Positions 18,136 to 26,475 of a DNA stretch of 64,000 bases are shown here, piece after piece. A program made the translations under genes and the position numbers. Positions within the stretch are counted from its first letter, which is position 1; every line of letters starts with the position of its first letter. The notes under the pieces were generated by a model. It was not told the DNA's origin. It saw only the letters and a list, made by a program, of their open reading frames with translations, and searched no databases. The stretch comes from Pseudomonadota bacterium (GTDB taxonomy: Bacteria > Pseudomonadota > Alphaproteobacteria > Rhizobiales > Xanthobacteraceae), in assembly GCA_023422775.1 (NCBI GenBank), contig JAFAGM010000023.1:10163-74162 (forward strand). The letters run 5' to 3'.

Positions 18136-18984
18136 TCACTTTTCCGTCTGGACCAGGCCGCGCACGAACAGCCGCTGCATGAAGATGACGACGGCGACCG
18201 GCGGCAGCATGGCGAGGACCGCCGTCGCCATCGCGAGCTGCCACTCGGCGAGTTCGTCCGTCGTTACCAGCATCTTCTTGATGCCGATCACGATGGTCTG
18301 CATCGAATCCTTCGTGGTGATCAAAAGCGGCCAGAGATACTGGTTCCAGCCATAGATGAACTGGATCACGAACAGCGCGGCAATCGTCGTGACCGACAGC
18401 GGCAGCAGCGTGTCCCAGAAGAAGCGCCAGGGACCGGCGCCATCGATGCGCGAGGCTTCCAATAGTTCATCCGGCACCGTCATGAAGAACTGGCGGAACA
18501 ACAGCGTGCCGGTGGCGGATGCGATCAGCGGCAGGATCAGCCCGGCGTAGGTGTCCAGCATGCGCAGGTCGGCGACCACCTTGTAGGTCGGGTAGATCCG
18601 CACTTCGACGGGCAGCATCAGCGTGATGAAGATGATCCAGAACGCAGTCTTGCGGAACGGAAAGCGGAAATAGACCACCGCGTAGGCGGAAAGGATCGAG
18701 ATGAAGATCTTGCCCACGGCAATGCCGATCGCCGACACGAAGGAGTTGATCAGCATGTTGGCGACGGGCTCGCGGCTGGTGCGCGAGCCGCCGACGAAGA
18801 CGGCGCGATAATAATTCTCCAGCGTCTGGCTGCCGGGCGTCGCCGGCATGTGGCCGCCGACCACGGTCGCGGCGTCGTGGGTCGAGGCGACCAGCGCGAG
18901 ATAGACCGGAAACGCCACGATGAAAATGCCGAGCGTCAGGATGGCGTAGGCGATGAAGTCGCTGAGCGGGCGGTGCTCGACCAT
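18136..18984 (-). CDS. ugpE: sn-Glycerol-3-phosphate ABC transporter permease UgpE
   Basis: 282-residue inner-membrane permease of the MalG type with six predicted helices. The EAA loop DELLEASRIDGAGPWRFFW (about residue 180-200) docks the ATPase. ATG 18984 overlaps the ugpA stop (TGATG), which supports this start over a longer upstream frame. The gene ends one base before the ugpC start codon. Confidence 0.9.
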   Translation of the reverse strand: MVEHRPLSDFIAYAILTLGIFIVAFPVYLALVASTHDAATVVGGHMPATPGSQTLENYYRAVFVGGSRTSREPVANMLINSFVSAIGIAVGKIFISILSAYAVVYFRFPFRKTAFWIIFITLMLPVEVRIYPTYKVVADLRMLDTYAGLILPLIASATGTLLFRQFFMTVPDELLEASRIDGAGPWRFFWDTLLPLSVTTIAALFVIQFIYGWNQYLWPLLITTKDSMQTIVIGIKKMLVTTDELAEWQLAMATAVLAMLPPVAVVIFMQRLFVRGLVQTEK

Positions 18985-19865
18985 CAGTACTGCACCTTGC
19001 GTTCGACATAGCGGAACTGGATCGCGGTGAGCGCGATCACGATGATCATCAGGATCACCGATTGCGCGGCCGAGCCGCCGAGGTCGCCGCCGAGACGGCC
19101 GTCGGCATAGACCTTGTAGACCAAGGTGGTGGTGGCGCCGGCAGGTCCGCCGCCGGTTACGGCGTCGATGATGCCGAACGTGTCGAAGAAGACGTAGACG
19201 ACGTTGACGACCAGCAGGAAAAACGTGGTCGGCGACAGCAGCGGGAACACGATGGTCCAGAAACGCCGCACCGGACGGGCGCCGTCGATGGCGCTGGCCT
19301 CGATCACGCTTCGCGGGATCGCCTGCAGGCCGGCGAGAAAGAACAGGAAATTGTAGGCGATCTGCTTCCACACCGAAGCCATCACCACCAGCAGCAGGGC
19401 GTGGTTGCCGTTGAGCAGCGGGTTCCAGTCGACGCCCAGGCCGCGCAGCGGACGGGAGAGCATTCCGAGCGAGGGCTGAAACATGAAGAACCAGAGCACG
19501 CCGGCAACCGCAGGCGCCACCGCATAGGGCCAGATCATCAGCGTCTTGTAGCCGGCGGCCGCCTTCAGGTTCTTGTCGGCCTGCGTGGCGAACAGCAGCG
19601 CGATCGACAGCGACAGCGTCGCGACCAGCGTGGAGAAGATCGCGGTCACCATCATCGCCTTGTAATATTCAGGCTGGGCGAACAGCGTCTGGTAGTTTTC
19701 GAGGCCGACGAATTCGGAAACCAGTCCGAACGCGTCCTCGCGCAGAAAGGATTGCCAGACCGCCTGGCTTGCCGGCCAATAGAAGAAAATAACGGTTATG
19801 ACGAGCTGCGGCAGGAGCAGCAGGTACGGCAACAGACGGTTGTTGAAGACGGTCGTCTTTTCCAT
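18984..19865 (-). CDS. ugpA: sn-Glycerol-3-phosphate ABC transporter permease UgpA
   Basis: 293-residue inner-membrane permease of the MalF type. It begins with a transmembrane helix (LLPYLLLLPQLVITVIFFYW, about 11-30) and carries an EAA loop, SVIEASAIDGARPVRRFW, near residue 205. It is translationally coupled to ugpE and separated from ugpB by a 118-base spacer holding a palindromic repeat. Confidence 0.9.
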   Translation of the reverse strand: MEKTTVFNNRLLPYLLLLPQLVITVIFFYWPASQAVWQSFLREDAFGLVSEFVGLENYQTLFAQPEYYKAMMVTAIFSTLVATLSLSIALLFATQADKNLKAAAGYKTLMIWPYAVAPAVAGVLWFFMFQPSLGMLSRPLRGLGVDWNPLLNGNHALLLVVMASVWKQIAYNFLFFLAGLQAIPRSVIEASAIDGARPVRRFWTIVFPLLSPTTFFLLVVNVVYVFFDTFGIIDAVTGGGPAGATTTLVYKVYADGRLGGDLGGSAAQSVILMIIVIALTAIQFRYVERKVQY

Positions 19866-19876
19866 TCACACGCGCT

Positions 19877-19963
19877 CGTCATTGCGAGGAGCGTAGCGAC
19901 GAAGCAATCCACTACTACCACTTATGCGGTGCTATGGATTGCTTCGCTTCGCTCGCAATGACG
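19877..19963. repeat. Dispersed palindromic repeat between ugpA and ugpB
   Basis: CGTCATTGCGAG and CTCGCAATGACG form the outer arms, with inner arms GAAGCAATCC and GGATTGCTTC. A second copy lies at 55183-55266. Lying inside the ugp operon, it could set different transcript levels for the binding protein and the permeases. Confidence 0.8.
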
Positions 19964-19983
19964 GCCGCCCCCCGATTAGCCGC

Positions 19984-21297
19984 CTATTTTGCCGTCTTCT
20001 CGAAGGTGCGCAACATCGCATTGCCACGCGCCACGGCGGCGTCGAGGGCTTCCTTGGGTGTCTTCTTGCCGTCCAGGGCTGCTTCGATTTCTTCCGCCCA
20101 GACGTCGCGCATCTGCACCATGTTGCCGAAGCGCAGGCCACGCGAATTCTCGGTCGGCTCCTTGTTGGTGAGTTCCTTCAGCGGCGTCTGCAGGATCGGG
20201 TTCTTCTCGTAGAAGCCATCCTTGATCGACTTCTCGTAGGCCGCCTTGGTGATCGGCAGGTAGCCGGACTTCTGGTGCAGGTCGGCCTGGCGGTTGGTGT
20301 CGGACAGGAAGGTGAAGAACTTGGCGACGCCCTTGTACTCTTCCGGCTTCTTGCCGCCCATCACCCACAGCGAAGCGCCGCCGATGATCGAGTTCTGCGG
20401 TGCGCCCTGGACGTCCGGGTAGTAGGGCATCGGCGCCGAGGTGAAGTCGAACTTGGAGGTGGCCTTCGCGGTGCCGTAGTAGCCCGAGGAGGTCAGGAAG
20501 ATCGCGCATTCGCCGGAAGAGAAGCGGGCCTCGTTGGCGCTGCCGCGCCCGCCATAGCTGTAGGTCTTGTCCTTCTGCAGGTCGACGAGGTTCTGCAGGT
20601 GCTTCACGTGCAGCGGCGAGTTGAATTTCAGCTCGGTGTCGAAGCCGTCGAGGCCGTTGGCCTTGGTGCCGATCGGCACATTGTGCCAGGCCGAGAACTG
20701 CTCGATATGCGCCCAGCTCGCCCAGGCGTTGGAGAAGCCGCAGGTCTCGTGGCCGGCCGCCTTCAGCTTCCTGGCTGCGTCGAATACTTCCGGCCAGGTC
20801 TTCGGGATCTCGTTGACGCCGGCCTTCTTCAATTCATCCTTGTTGATCCACATCACCATCGAGGACGAGTTGAAGGGGAACGACAGCATCTCGCCCTTCG
20901 AGGTCGAGTAATAGCCGGTGATGGTCGGCAGGTAAGCCTTGGGGTCGAACGGCTCGCCGGCCTCCTTCATGAGCTGGTAGACCGGCTTGATCGCGCCGGT
21001 GGCGCCCATCATGGTCGCGGTTCCGACCTCGAAGACCTGAATGATGTGCGGCGCGTTGCCGGCGCGGAACGCGGCGATGCCGGCGTTCATGGTGTCGGGA
21101 TAGGCGCCCTTGTAGGACGGCACGACCTTGTAGTCGGACTGGCTGGCGTTGAATTCCTCGGCGAGCTTGTTGACGACGTCATTGTTGGCGCCGGTCATCG
21201 CGTGCCACCACTGGATCTCGGTCACAGCGTGGGCAGGCGTTGCAAGCGCCAGCGCAACGGTCACCGCCGCGGCTGCGCCGAATTGTCGAAATGCCAT
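19984..21297 (-). CDS. ugpB: sn-Glycerol-3-phosphate periplasmic binding protein UgpB
   Basis: 437-residue solute-binding protein. The signal peptide MAFRQFGAAAAVTVALALA ends near THAH-like residues (TPAHAV, about 24). Family motifs EIQWWHAMTGANNDVV near the mature N-terminus and later SYGGRGSANEARFSSGECA fit UgpB. ATG 21297 was chosen over two upstream in-frame ATGs because GGAGGA lies five bases before it. The high abundance needed for a binding protein fits its first position in ugpBAEC. A candidate PHO box lies about 55 bases upstream. Confidence 0.92.
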   Translation of the reverse strand: MAFRQFGAAAAVTVALALATPAHAVTEIQWWHAMTGANNDVVNKLAEEFNASQSDYKVVPSYKGAYPDTMNAGIAAFRAGNAPHIIQVFEVGTATMMGATGAIKPVYQLMKEAGEPFDPKAYLPTITGYYSTSKGEMLSFPFNSSSMVMWINKDELKKAGVNEIPKTWPEVFDAARKLKAAGHETCGFSNAWASWAHIEQFSAWHNVPIGTKANGLDGFDTELKFNSPLHVKHLQNLVDLQKDKTYSYGGRGSANEARFSSGECAIFLTSSGYYGTAKATSKFDFTSAPMPYYPDVQGAPQNSIIGGASLWVMGGKKPEEYKGVAKFFTFLSDTNRQADLHQKSGYLPITKAAYEKSIKDGFYEKNPILQTPLKELTNKEPTENSRGLRFGNMVQMRDVWAEEIEAALDGKKTPKEALDAAVARGNAMLRTFEKTAK

Positions 21298-21351
21298 GGA
21301 ATTCCTCCGGGTTGGGGTCATCATCTTCATTTCGCGCGATAACAGCGCCGG

Positions 21352-21369
21352 ATGACGTGCAAATGACCG
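21352..21369 (-). promoter_or_regulatory. Candidate PHO box upstream of ugpB
   Basis: CGGTCAT and ACGTCAT are direct repeats with an 11-base period, matching the PhoB half site CTGTCAT at 6 of 7 and 5 of 7 positions. ugp operons are classical phosphate-starvation genes, so PhoB control is expected; the match is partial. Confidence 0.4.
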
Positions 21370-21436
21370 TATAAGCGAAAGCAGCGTATCGGGGAAGCGT
21401 ACGGCAGGAAAAGCTGTAAATTAGGCGAAGACACGA

Positions 21437-21563
21437 TCTCCCTGTCGCCCCTGCGAACGCAGGGGCCCATAACCACAGCCGTCTGTGATTGAAGAAGGGC
21501 GACTACCACAGCCCCAAAAACCGAAGCCGCGGCGTACGGGCCCCTGCGAACGCAGGGGCGACT
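21437..21563. repeat. Paired CCCCTGCG palindromes between ugpB and the CoA transferase gene
   Basis: Two copies of CCCCTGCGAACGCAGGGG, each self-complementary, flank about 80 bases in inverted overall arrangement (TGTCG...GGGGC and GCCCC...GCGAC). It is a typical dispersed intergenic repeat and may terminate transcription of the CoA transferase gene. Confidence 0.7.
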
Positions 21564-21568
21564 GGACC

Positions 21569-22774
21569 TCAGCGCTTGCGCTCGGTGCCGCAGACCACGC
21601 CCTTGGCGACCAGGGCGTCGATCTCGCCTTTGGAGTAGCCGAACTCGCCGAGCACCTCCGACGTGTGCTGGCTGAATTTCGGCGGCGTCCGGCGCAGGCT
21701 GGGTTTGGTCCGCTCAAGCCGGATCGGGGAGGCGACGCCCTTGTACCAATCCTTCTCGATGATGTCGCCGCGATGCAGCGTATGCGGATTGGTCAGCGCC
21801 TGGTCGATCTTCTGCACCGGACCCGCCGGCAGGCCGGCCGCGAGCAGGCGATTGCACAGCGGTTCCGCCTCGTGCTGGCTGAATACGGCGGCGAGTTCGG
21901 CGCGCAGCGCGTCGCGGTTGGCGATGCGGTCCTTGTTGCGGGCAAAGCGCGGATCGGTGCCGAGTTCGGGCTTGCCGATTTCCCTGGCCAGCTTGCGGAA
22001 GGTTCCGTCATTGCCGACGCCGATGAAGATGTTGTCGGTTTTGGTCGGAAAGATCGCGTAGGGAACGAGATTGGGGTGCTCGTTGCCGGTCAGGCCGGGC
22101 GGCTTGCCGTGCATGAAATAGTTCGCGGTGTGCGGATGCATGATCGCAAGGCCGGTCTCGTACAGCGTGGTCTCCAGAAACTGGCCGAGACCGGAACGCT
22201 GCCGCTCCGAGAGCGCCATCAGGATGCCGATCGCGGCGTAAAGCCCGGTAGTGATGTCGACGAGGGGAACGCCGATCCGCATCGGGCCGCTTTGCGGCGA
22301 GCCGGTGGCCGCGATCATGCCGGTCATGGCCTGGATGATCGCGTCGTAGCCGGGATTGCCGCCGCGCGGGCCGTCGGCGCCGAAGCCGGAAATCCGACAG
22401 TGCACGAGCTTTGGAAACTTCGCGCGCAGCACGTCGTTGCCGATGCCCCATTTGTCGAGCGTTCCCGGCTTGAAATTTTCGATCAGGACGTCCGCCGTCT
22501 CCAGCATCTTCATCAGCACGGCGCGTCCACCCTCGGAGGCGAGGTCGAGGCCGATCGAGCGCTTGTTGCGGTTGATGCCGACGAAATAAGCCGCGTCCTC
22601 CTCATGGAAGGGAGGGCCCCAGTCGCGCACCTCGTCGCCGGCCGGCGGCTCGACCTTGATGACGTCGGCGCCGTGGTCGGCCAGGATCTGCGTGCAATAG
22701 GGGCCGCCGAGCACGCGCGTGAGGTCGACGACGCGCAGGCCGGTCATGGCGCCGGGAGCGGCTTGTGAACTCAT
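21569..22774 (-). CDS. CaiB/BaiF family (class III) CoA transferase
   Basis: 401-residue class III CoA transferase. The family opening GLRVVDLTRVLGGPYCTQIL, ADHGADVIKVE and the NRNKRSIGLDL segment are present, as are GFGADGP and the ADVLIENFKPGTLDKW strand. Such enzymes move CoA between carboxylic acids (formyl, carnitine, succinyl-type donors) by a catalytic Asp, here probably the Asp in PGYDAIIQAMTG. The substrate cannot be deduced, and the ugp and ohr neighbours give no clear clue. Confidence 0.88.
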   Translation of the reverse strand: MSSQAAPGAMTGLRVVDLTRVLGGPYCTQILADHGADVIKVEPPAGDEVRDWGPPFHEEDAAYFVGINRNKRSIGLDLASEGGRAVLMKMLETADVLIENFKPGTLDKWGIGNDVLRAKFPKLVHCRISGFGADGPRGGNPGYDAIIQAMTGMIAATGSPQSGPMRIGVPLVDITTGLYAAIGILMALSERQRSGLGQFLETTLYETGLAIMHPHTANYFMHGKPPGLTGNEHPNLVPYAIFPTKTDNIFIGVGNDGTFRKLAREIGKPELGTDPRFARNKDRIANRDALRAELAAVFSQHEAEPLCNRLLAAGLPAGPVQKIDQALTNPHTLHRGDIIEKDWYKGVASPIRLERTKPSLRRTPPKFSQHTSEVLGEFGYSKGEIDALVAKGVVCGTERKR

Positions 22775-22899
22775 GGAGAAAACCTTCGCTCAGGATGAGA
22801 ATGGAGCTTCCTGAGCTAGCGGTCTTCCGGCGCGGCAGCAATGGCTTGGCGCGCACGGGCGCATGACGGGATGTCGGCGCGCGGCCAATTCCGTGGCGC

Positions 22900-22932
22900 G
22901 AACGGCCCGCCCGATATCACGGCGGGCCGTTC
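22900..22932 (-). terminator. Terminator hairpin downstream of ohr
   Basis: GAACGGCCCGCC and GGCGGGCCGTTC form a perfect 12-bp stem with a nine-base loop, 11 bases past the ohr stop. Confidence 0.65.
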
Positions 22933-22943
22933 AGTTGCGGACG

Positions 22944-23369
22944 TCACACGACCGTCAGGCGCACATCCACGTTGCCGCGGGTGGCGTTGGAGTAGGGGCA
23001 CACCTGATGCGCCTTTGCGACCAGCGCCTCTGCGTCCGCCCTGGGAACGCCGGGCAGCGCGACGGCAAGGTCGATATCGAGGCCAAAGCCGCCTTCCGAA
23101 CGGGGGCCGATGCCGACCGTGGAAGTCACCGTGGCTTCCGCGGGGACCTTCGGGCCGCCCTGCGAAGCGACGAACTTCATCGCGCCGATGAAGCAGGCGG
23201 CATAGCCGGCCGCGAAAAGCTGCTCGGGATTGTTGCCGGCGCCACCGCCGCCGCCGAGTTCCTTTGGCGTGGAAAGCTTGACATCGAACGCGCCGTCGAG
23301 CGTTGCGGCGGTGCCATCGCGGCCGCCGGTGGCCTTGGCGCTGGTCTTGTAGAGCACGTTCACGGACAT
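22944..23369 (-). CDS. ohr: Organic hydroperoxide resistance protein Ohr
   Basis: 141-residue thiol peroxidase of the OsmC/Ohr family that reduces lipid and alkyl hydroperoxides. The catalytic cysteines are Cys59 (GYAACFIGAM) and Cys124 (HQVCPYSNATRG). ATG 23369 has GGGAGA eight bases upstream; an upstream in-frame ATG would place 15 extra codons over the operator. It is divergent from ohrR and shares its regulatory region. Confidence 0.94.
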   Translation of the reverse strand: MSVNVLYKTSAKATGGRDGTAATLDGAFDVKLSTPKELGGGGGAGNNPEQLFAAGYAACFIGAMKFVASQGGPKVPAEATVTSTVGIGPRSEGGFGLDIDLAVALPGVPRADAEALVAKAHQVCPYSNATRGNVDVRLTVV

Positions 23370-23402
23370 GTCGGTCTCCCTTGGTTTGCCGTTTCGGTGT
23401 TC

Positions 23403-23467
23403 TATATTGCGCACAATTAGATTGTGCGCAATATATTTTATTGCAAGGTGCGCAATTCAATTGTATG
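23403..23467. promoter_or_regulatory. OhrR operators between ohr and ohrR
   Basis: A perfect inverted repeat has 15-base arms, TATATTGCGCACAAT and ATTGTGCGCAATATA, around TAG (23403-23435). It contains the ACAAT/ATTGT core known for OhrR sites. A second site, CAATTCAATTG within GCGCAATTCAATTGTATGC, lies about 15 bases further on. Two adjacent operators fit repression of both divergent genes until OhrR is oxidised. Confidence 0.85.
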
Positions 23468-23532
23468 CAATTGAAATCAAGCGCTTGGAGGCCGGGATCA
23501 TAGGCGGCGCGCTGCTCGATGACGAGGTTGTG

Positions 23533-23991
23533 ATGGCTAGAAAACACGCGGCCGACCTGCCGCTCAGGCTCGACAATCAAATCTGCTTTGCGGTGTATTC
23601 CGCCGCGCACGCGTTCAACCGCGTCTACAAGCCGCTGCTCGACGAACTCGGGCTGACCTATCCGCAGTATCTCGTCATGCTGGTGCTGTGGGAGCGCGAC
23701 GACGTCCCGGTCAAGGAGATCGGCGAACGGCTGTTCCTGGACTCCGGCACGCTGACGCCGCTGCTCAAGCGGCTGGAGGCTGCGGCGTTGATCAAGCGAA
23801 CGCGCAGCACGGAAGACGAGCGGCAGGTGCTGATCGCACTCACGCCCAGGGGCGACTCGCTGCGCGAGAAGGCGCGGGCCATACCGCCATTGGTCCTCGC
23901 GGCTTCAGCCTGTTCTGTCGGCGAGATGGTGACGCTCAAGAACGAGATCGTCGCGCTAAGGGATAGGCTGAATAAGGTGTTGGGGGAGTAG
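23533..23991 (+). CDS. ohrR: Organic-hydroperoxide-sensing MarR-type repressor OhrR
   Basis: 152-residue winged-helix repressor. The sensing cysteine is Cys18 in LDNQICFAVYSA, aligned with Cys15 of Bacillus OhrR, and the LYKPLL-like segment (VYKPLLDELGLTYPQYLVM) and wing DERQVLIALTPRG are present. ATG 23533 was chosen because GAGG lies six bases upstream and the product then has the family length; a longer open frame runs back through the operators. It ends five bases before the convergent GIY-YIG gene. Confidence 0.92.
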   Translation: MARKHAADLPLRLDNQICFAVYSAAHAFNRVYKPLLDELGLTYPQYLVMLVLWERDDVPVKEIGERLFLDSGTLTPLLKRLEAAALIKRTRSTEDERQVLIALTPRGDSLREKARAIPPLVLAASACSVGEMVTLKNEIVALRDRLNKVLGE

Positions 23992-23996
23992 GGGAG

Positions 23997-24233
23997 TTAG
24001 AGGCGCTTCCTGGCGAAGGCGCGGCCGGAAGCGGACTTTAAATATCTCTCGAATGCAACGGCTTGCGTCTCGTTGCTGAATGCGACGTAGGTCTTGATCC
24101 GCCACGGTCCGTACTTCGACGTGTGCGGCACTTCGCCGGCGTTGTGCTTTGCCAGCCGCGCACGAAGGTCGTCCGTGATGCCGACGTAAAAGTGGAGAGA
24201 GTCGAGACTTTCGAGAATGTAGACGTACTTCAT
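23997..24233 (-). CDS. GIY-YIG domain protein (UPF0213-like)
   Basis: 78-residue single-domain GIY-YIG nuclease-fold protein. The signature reads YVYILES then FYVGITDDLRARLAKHNAG, with Arg in the LRARLAKH helix and Glu in SNETQAVAFERYLKS. Such small proteins are widespread in Alphaproteobacteria and have no established function. It is convergent with ohrR, six bases apart. Confidence 0.85.
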   Translation of the reverse strand: MKYVYILESLDSLHFYVGITDDLRARLAKHNAGEVPHTSKYGPWRIKTYVAFSNETQAVAFERYLKSASGRAFARKRL

Positions 24234-24332
24234 GGGCTATCCTGCCGCCACATGCCATTGCTTGCAGGATACAGCGCTTTGAGAAAGGTTGAAGGGATGA
24301 TCGGACAGGGCCCGGCTTCGCCCTGCGGGCTA

Positions 24333-24413
24333 CGCCGCGGCAGCCTTCGCTTGCTTCGCTACGATGGAGCTCGGCTGGCTTGCCGAGCCGTAGCTTGCGA
24401 AGCAAGCGAAGGC

Positions 24414-24415
<2 letters not shown>
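24333..24415. repeat. Large palindrome abutting the 3' end of tRNA-Ala
   Basis: CAGCCTTCGCTTGCTTCGC and GCGAAGCAAGCGAAGGCTG are perfect 19-base arms. They enclose a second hairpin, CTCGGCTGGCTTGCCGAG. The right arm ends on the last bases of the tRNA CCA end. It could terminate the tRNA transcript or be a repeat that inserted next to the tRNA. Confidence 0.75.
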
Positions 24416-24489
<74 letters not shown>

Positions 24490-24553
24490 TTAAGAATCGC
24501 GCGCCTCAATCGGCGTGCGGGCAATGACCCTGAACCACAGTTCAGGGCATATC

Positions 24554-24973
24554 TCAAGTCTCTTCATCGCCTCCGACGTCACCGATGATGTCGGTCACGT
24601 CCTCATCGCCCTCTTCCTCGTCGGCGATGAAGGTCGAATCGTCGTCGTCATCGTCCTCAATGGTTTCGTCGATCTCGATGTCGTCCTCGGATTCGGGAAC
24701 CGCGGCCTTGACCTTGCCGGTATTCTCCTCGGCATCGGCCTCTTCGAGCGAAACCAACTCTTCGGCCTCCGCGGCCTCCGGCATGTCGGAAGCAGCAGCT
24801 GAAGCGGCGGCGGCGCGTGCGGCTTCGCCACGGGCGGCCCGCGGCGGCGCAATCGGCGCGATCGGCACGACCTCGCCGGTATAGGGCGAAATCACCGGAT
24901 TCTTGTTCAGGTCGTAGAACTTCTTACCCGTCGTCGGGCAAATGCGCTTGGTTCCGAGGTCGGATTTGGCCAC
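24554..24973 (-). CDS. TIGR02300 family protein (FYDLN acid protein)
   Basis: 139-residue protein with the alphaproteobacterial FYDLN signature: an N-terminal zinc-ribbon-like segment KRICPTTGKKFYDLNKNP with only one of the usual cysteines, then a very acidic low-complexity tail (a run of six Asp, about residues 106-111). Function unknown. It is divergent from aroA, with about 150 bases between them. Confidence 0.88.
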   Translation of the reverse strand: MAKSDLGTKRICPTTGKKFYDLNKNPVISPYTGEVVPIAPIAPPRAARGEAARAAAASAAASDMPEAAEAEELVSLEEADAEENTGKVKAAVPESEDDIEIDETIEDDDDDDSTFIADEEEGDEDVTDIIGDVGGDEET

Positions 24974-25127
24974 GTGTGGATCCTGGGAATTTCTGAAAAA
25001 CGGTGCTTCACTTGGCTAGTTGAGCGGCTGCTGTCAATAGCGCTTTGTCGCATTTGACGGCCGCGTGACGTCATGTGGCCCATGTGATACTGCGGCCGAT
25101 ACTGCGGCCCCCGCAGAGGACACAATC

Positions 25128-26465
25128 TTGGCCCATTCCGCTACCCCCACCCCGCTTGAATCCCGTTCCAGCGGCCCCCTGACCGGGAAAGTACGCGTTC
25201 CCGGTGACAAGTCGATTTCGCATCGTGCCCTCATCCTGGGGGCGCTTGCGGTCGGCGAAACCGCCATTTCCGGCCTGCTTGAGGGCGAGGACGTCATCAA
25301 CACGGCCAAATCCATGCAGGCGCTGGGCGCCAGGGTGGAGCGGACCGGCCCGTTTGCCTGGCAGGTCAGGGGCGTTGGCGTTGCGGGTTTCGCCCAGCCG
25401 GCTGCGCCGCTCGATTTCGGCAATTCCGGTACCGGCTGCCGGCTGGTGATGGGGGCGGTGGCGGGATGCCCGATTACGGCGGTTTTCGACGGCGACGCCT
25501 CGCTGCGTTCGCGGCCGATGCGCCGGATACTCGATCCCCTGGAACTGATGGGCGCCAGGGCCGGCGAGGCCGGGGAAGGCGGCCGCCTGCCGCTGACGCT
25601 GCACGGCGCCCGCGATCCGGTGCCGATCCTCTACCGGACCCCGGTGGCATCGGCCCAGATCAAGTCGGCGGTGCTGCTGGCGGGGCTCGCCGCGCCCGGC
25701 GTCACCACCGTGATCGAGCAGGAAGCCAGCCGCGACCACACTGAACTGATGCTGAAACATTTCGGCGCCGAGATCGTCTCGGCGAATGAAGGCAGCCACG
25801 GCCGCAGGATCGCGCTGACGGGCCAGCCCGAACTGCACGGCGCCGATGTCGTGGTGCCGGCCGATCCGTCGTCCGCGGCCTTCCCGATTGTGGCGGCGCT
25901 GATCGTCGAGGGCTCGGATATCGTCTTCTCCGACGTCATGACCAATCCGCTGCGCACCGGGCTATTCACGACGCTGCGCGAGATGGGTGCTTCGATCGAG
26001 GAGAGTGAAGTTCGCGGCGACGCCGGCGAGCCGATGGCGCAATTGCGCGTGCGCGCGTCAAAACTCCGCGGCGTCGAAGTGCCGCCGGAGCGCGCGCCTT
26101 CGATGATCGACGAATATCTGGTGCTGGCGGTGGCGGCGTCGTTCGCCGAAGGCGCCACCATCATGCGCGGCCTGCAGGAACTGCGCGTCAAGGAATCCGA
26201 CCGGCTGGAGGCGACCGCCGACATGCTGCGCGTCAACGGCGTCAGGGTAGAGGTTGCCGGCGACGATCTGATCGTCGAGGGGCGCGGGCATGTGCCCGGC
26301 GGCGGCCTCGTCGCCACCCACATGGATCACCGCATCGCGATGTCGGCGCTGGTGATGGGGCTCGCCGCCGACAAGCCGGTCAAGGTCGACGACACGGCCT
26401 TCATCGCCACCAGCTTTCCGGATTTCATCCCGATGATGCGTTCGCTGGGGGCGGAGTTTTCATGA
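25128..26465 (+). CDS. aroA: 3-Phosphoshikimate 1-carboxyvinyltransferase (EPSP synthase)
   Basis: 445-residue shikimate-pathway enzyme joining shikimate-3-phosphate and PEP. Family motifs PGDKSISHRALILGAL, SAQIKSAVLLAGL, RDHTELML and ELRVKESDRL are present. RDHTE and SAQIK resemble the class II (CP4-like) group, but the active-site loop reads LDFGNSGTGCRL, with Gly where the CP4 enzyme has Ala. TTG 25128 is chosen because AGAGGA lies seven bases upstream and LAHSATPTPLE is where close homologues begin; an ATG at 25065 would add 21 residues. It is normally followed by cmk; here two small genes intervene. Confidence 0.93.
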   Translation: MAHSATPTPLESRSSGPLTGKVRVPGDKSISHRALILGALAVGETAISGLLEGEDVINTAKSMQALGARVERTGPFAWQVRGVGVAGFAQPAAPLDFGNSGTGCRLVMGAVAGCPITAVFDGDASLRSRPMRRILDPLELMGARAGEAGEGGRLPLTLHGARDPVPILYRTPVASAQIKSAVLLAGLAAPGVTTVIEQEASRDHTELMLKHFGAEIVSANEGSHGRRIALTGQPELHGADVVVPADPSSAAFPIVAALIVEGSDIVFSDVMTNPLRTGLFTTLREMGASIEESEVRGDAGEPMAQLRVRASKLRGVEVPPERAPSMIDEYLVLAVAASFAEGATIMRGLQELRVKESDRLEATADMLRVNGVRVEVAGDDLIVEGRGHVPGGGLVATHMDHRIAMSALVMGLAADKPVKVDDTAFIATSFPDFIPMMRSLGAEFS

Positions 26466-26475
26466 GCGGGGCGCG

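Noticed and set aside
19924..21342. Long plus-strand open frame of 472 codons over ugpB
   Set aside because: Antisense to ugpB, which has a signal peptide, a strong ribosome site and family motifs.
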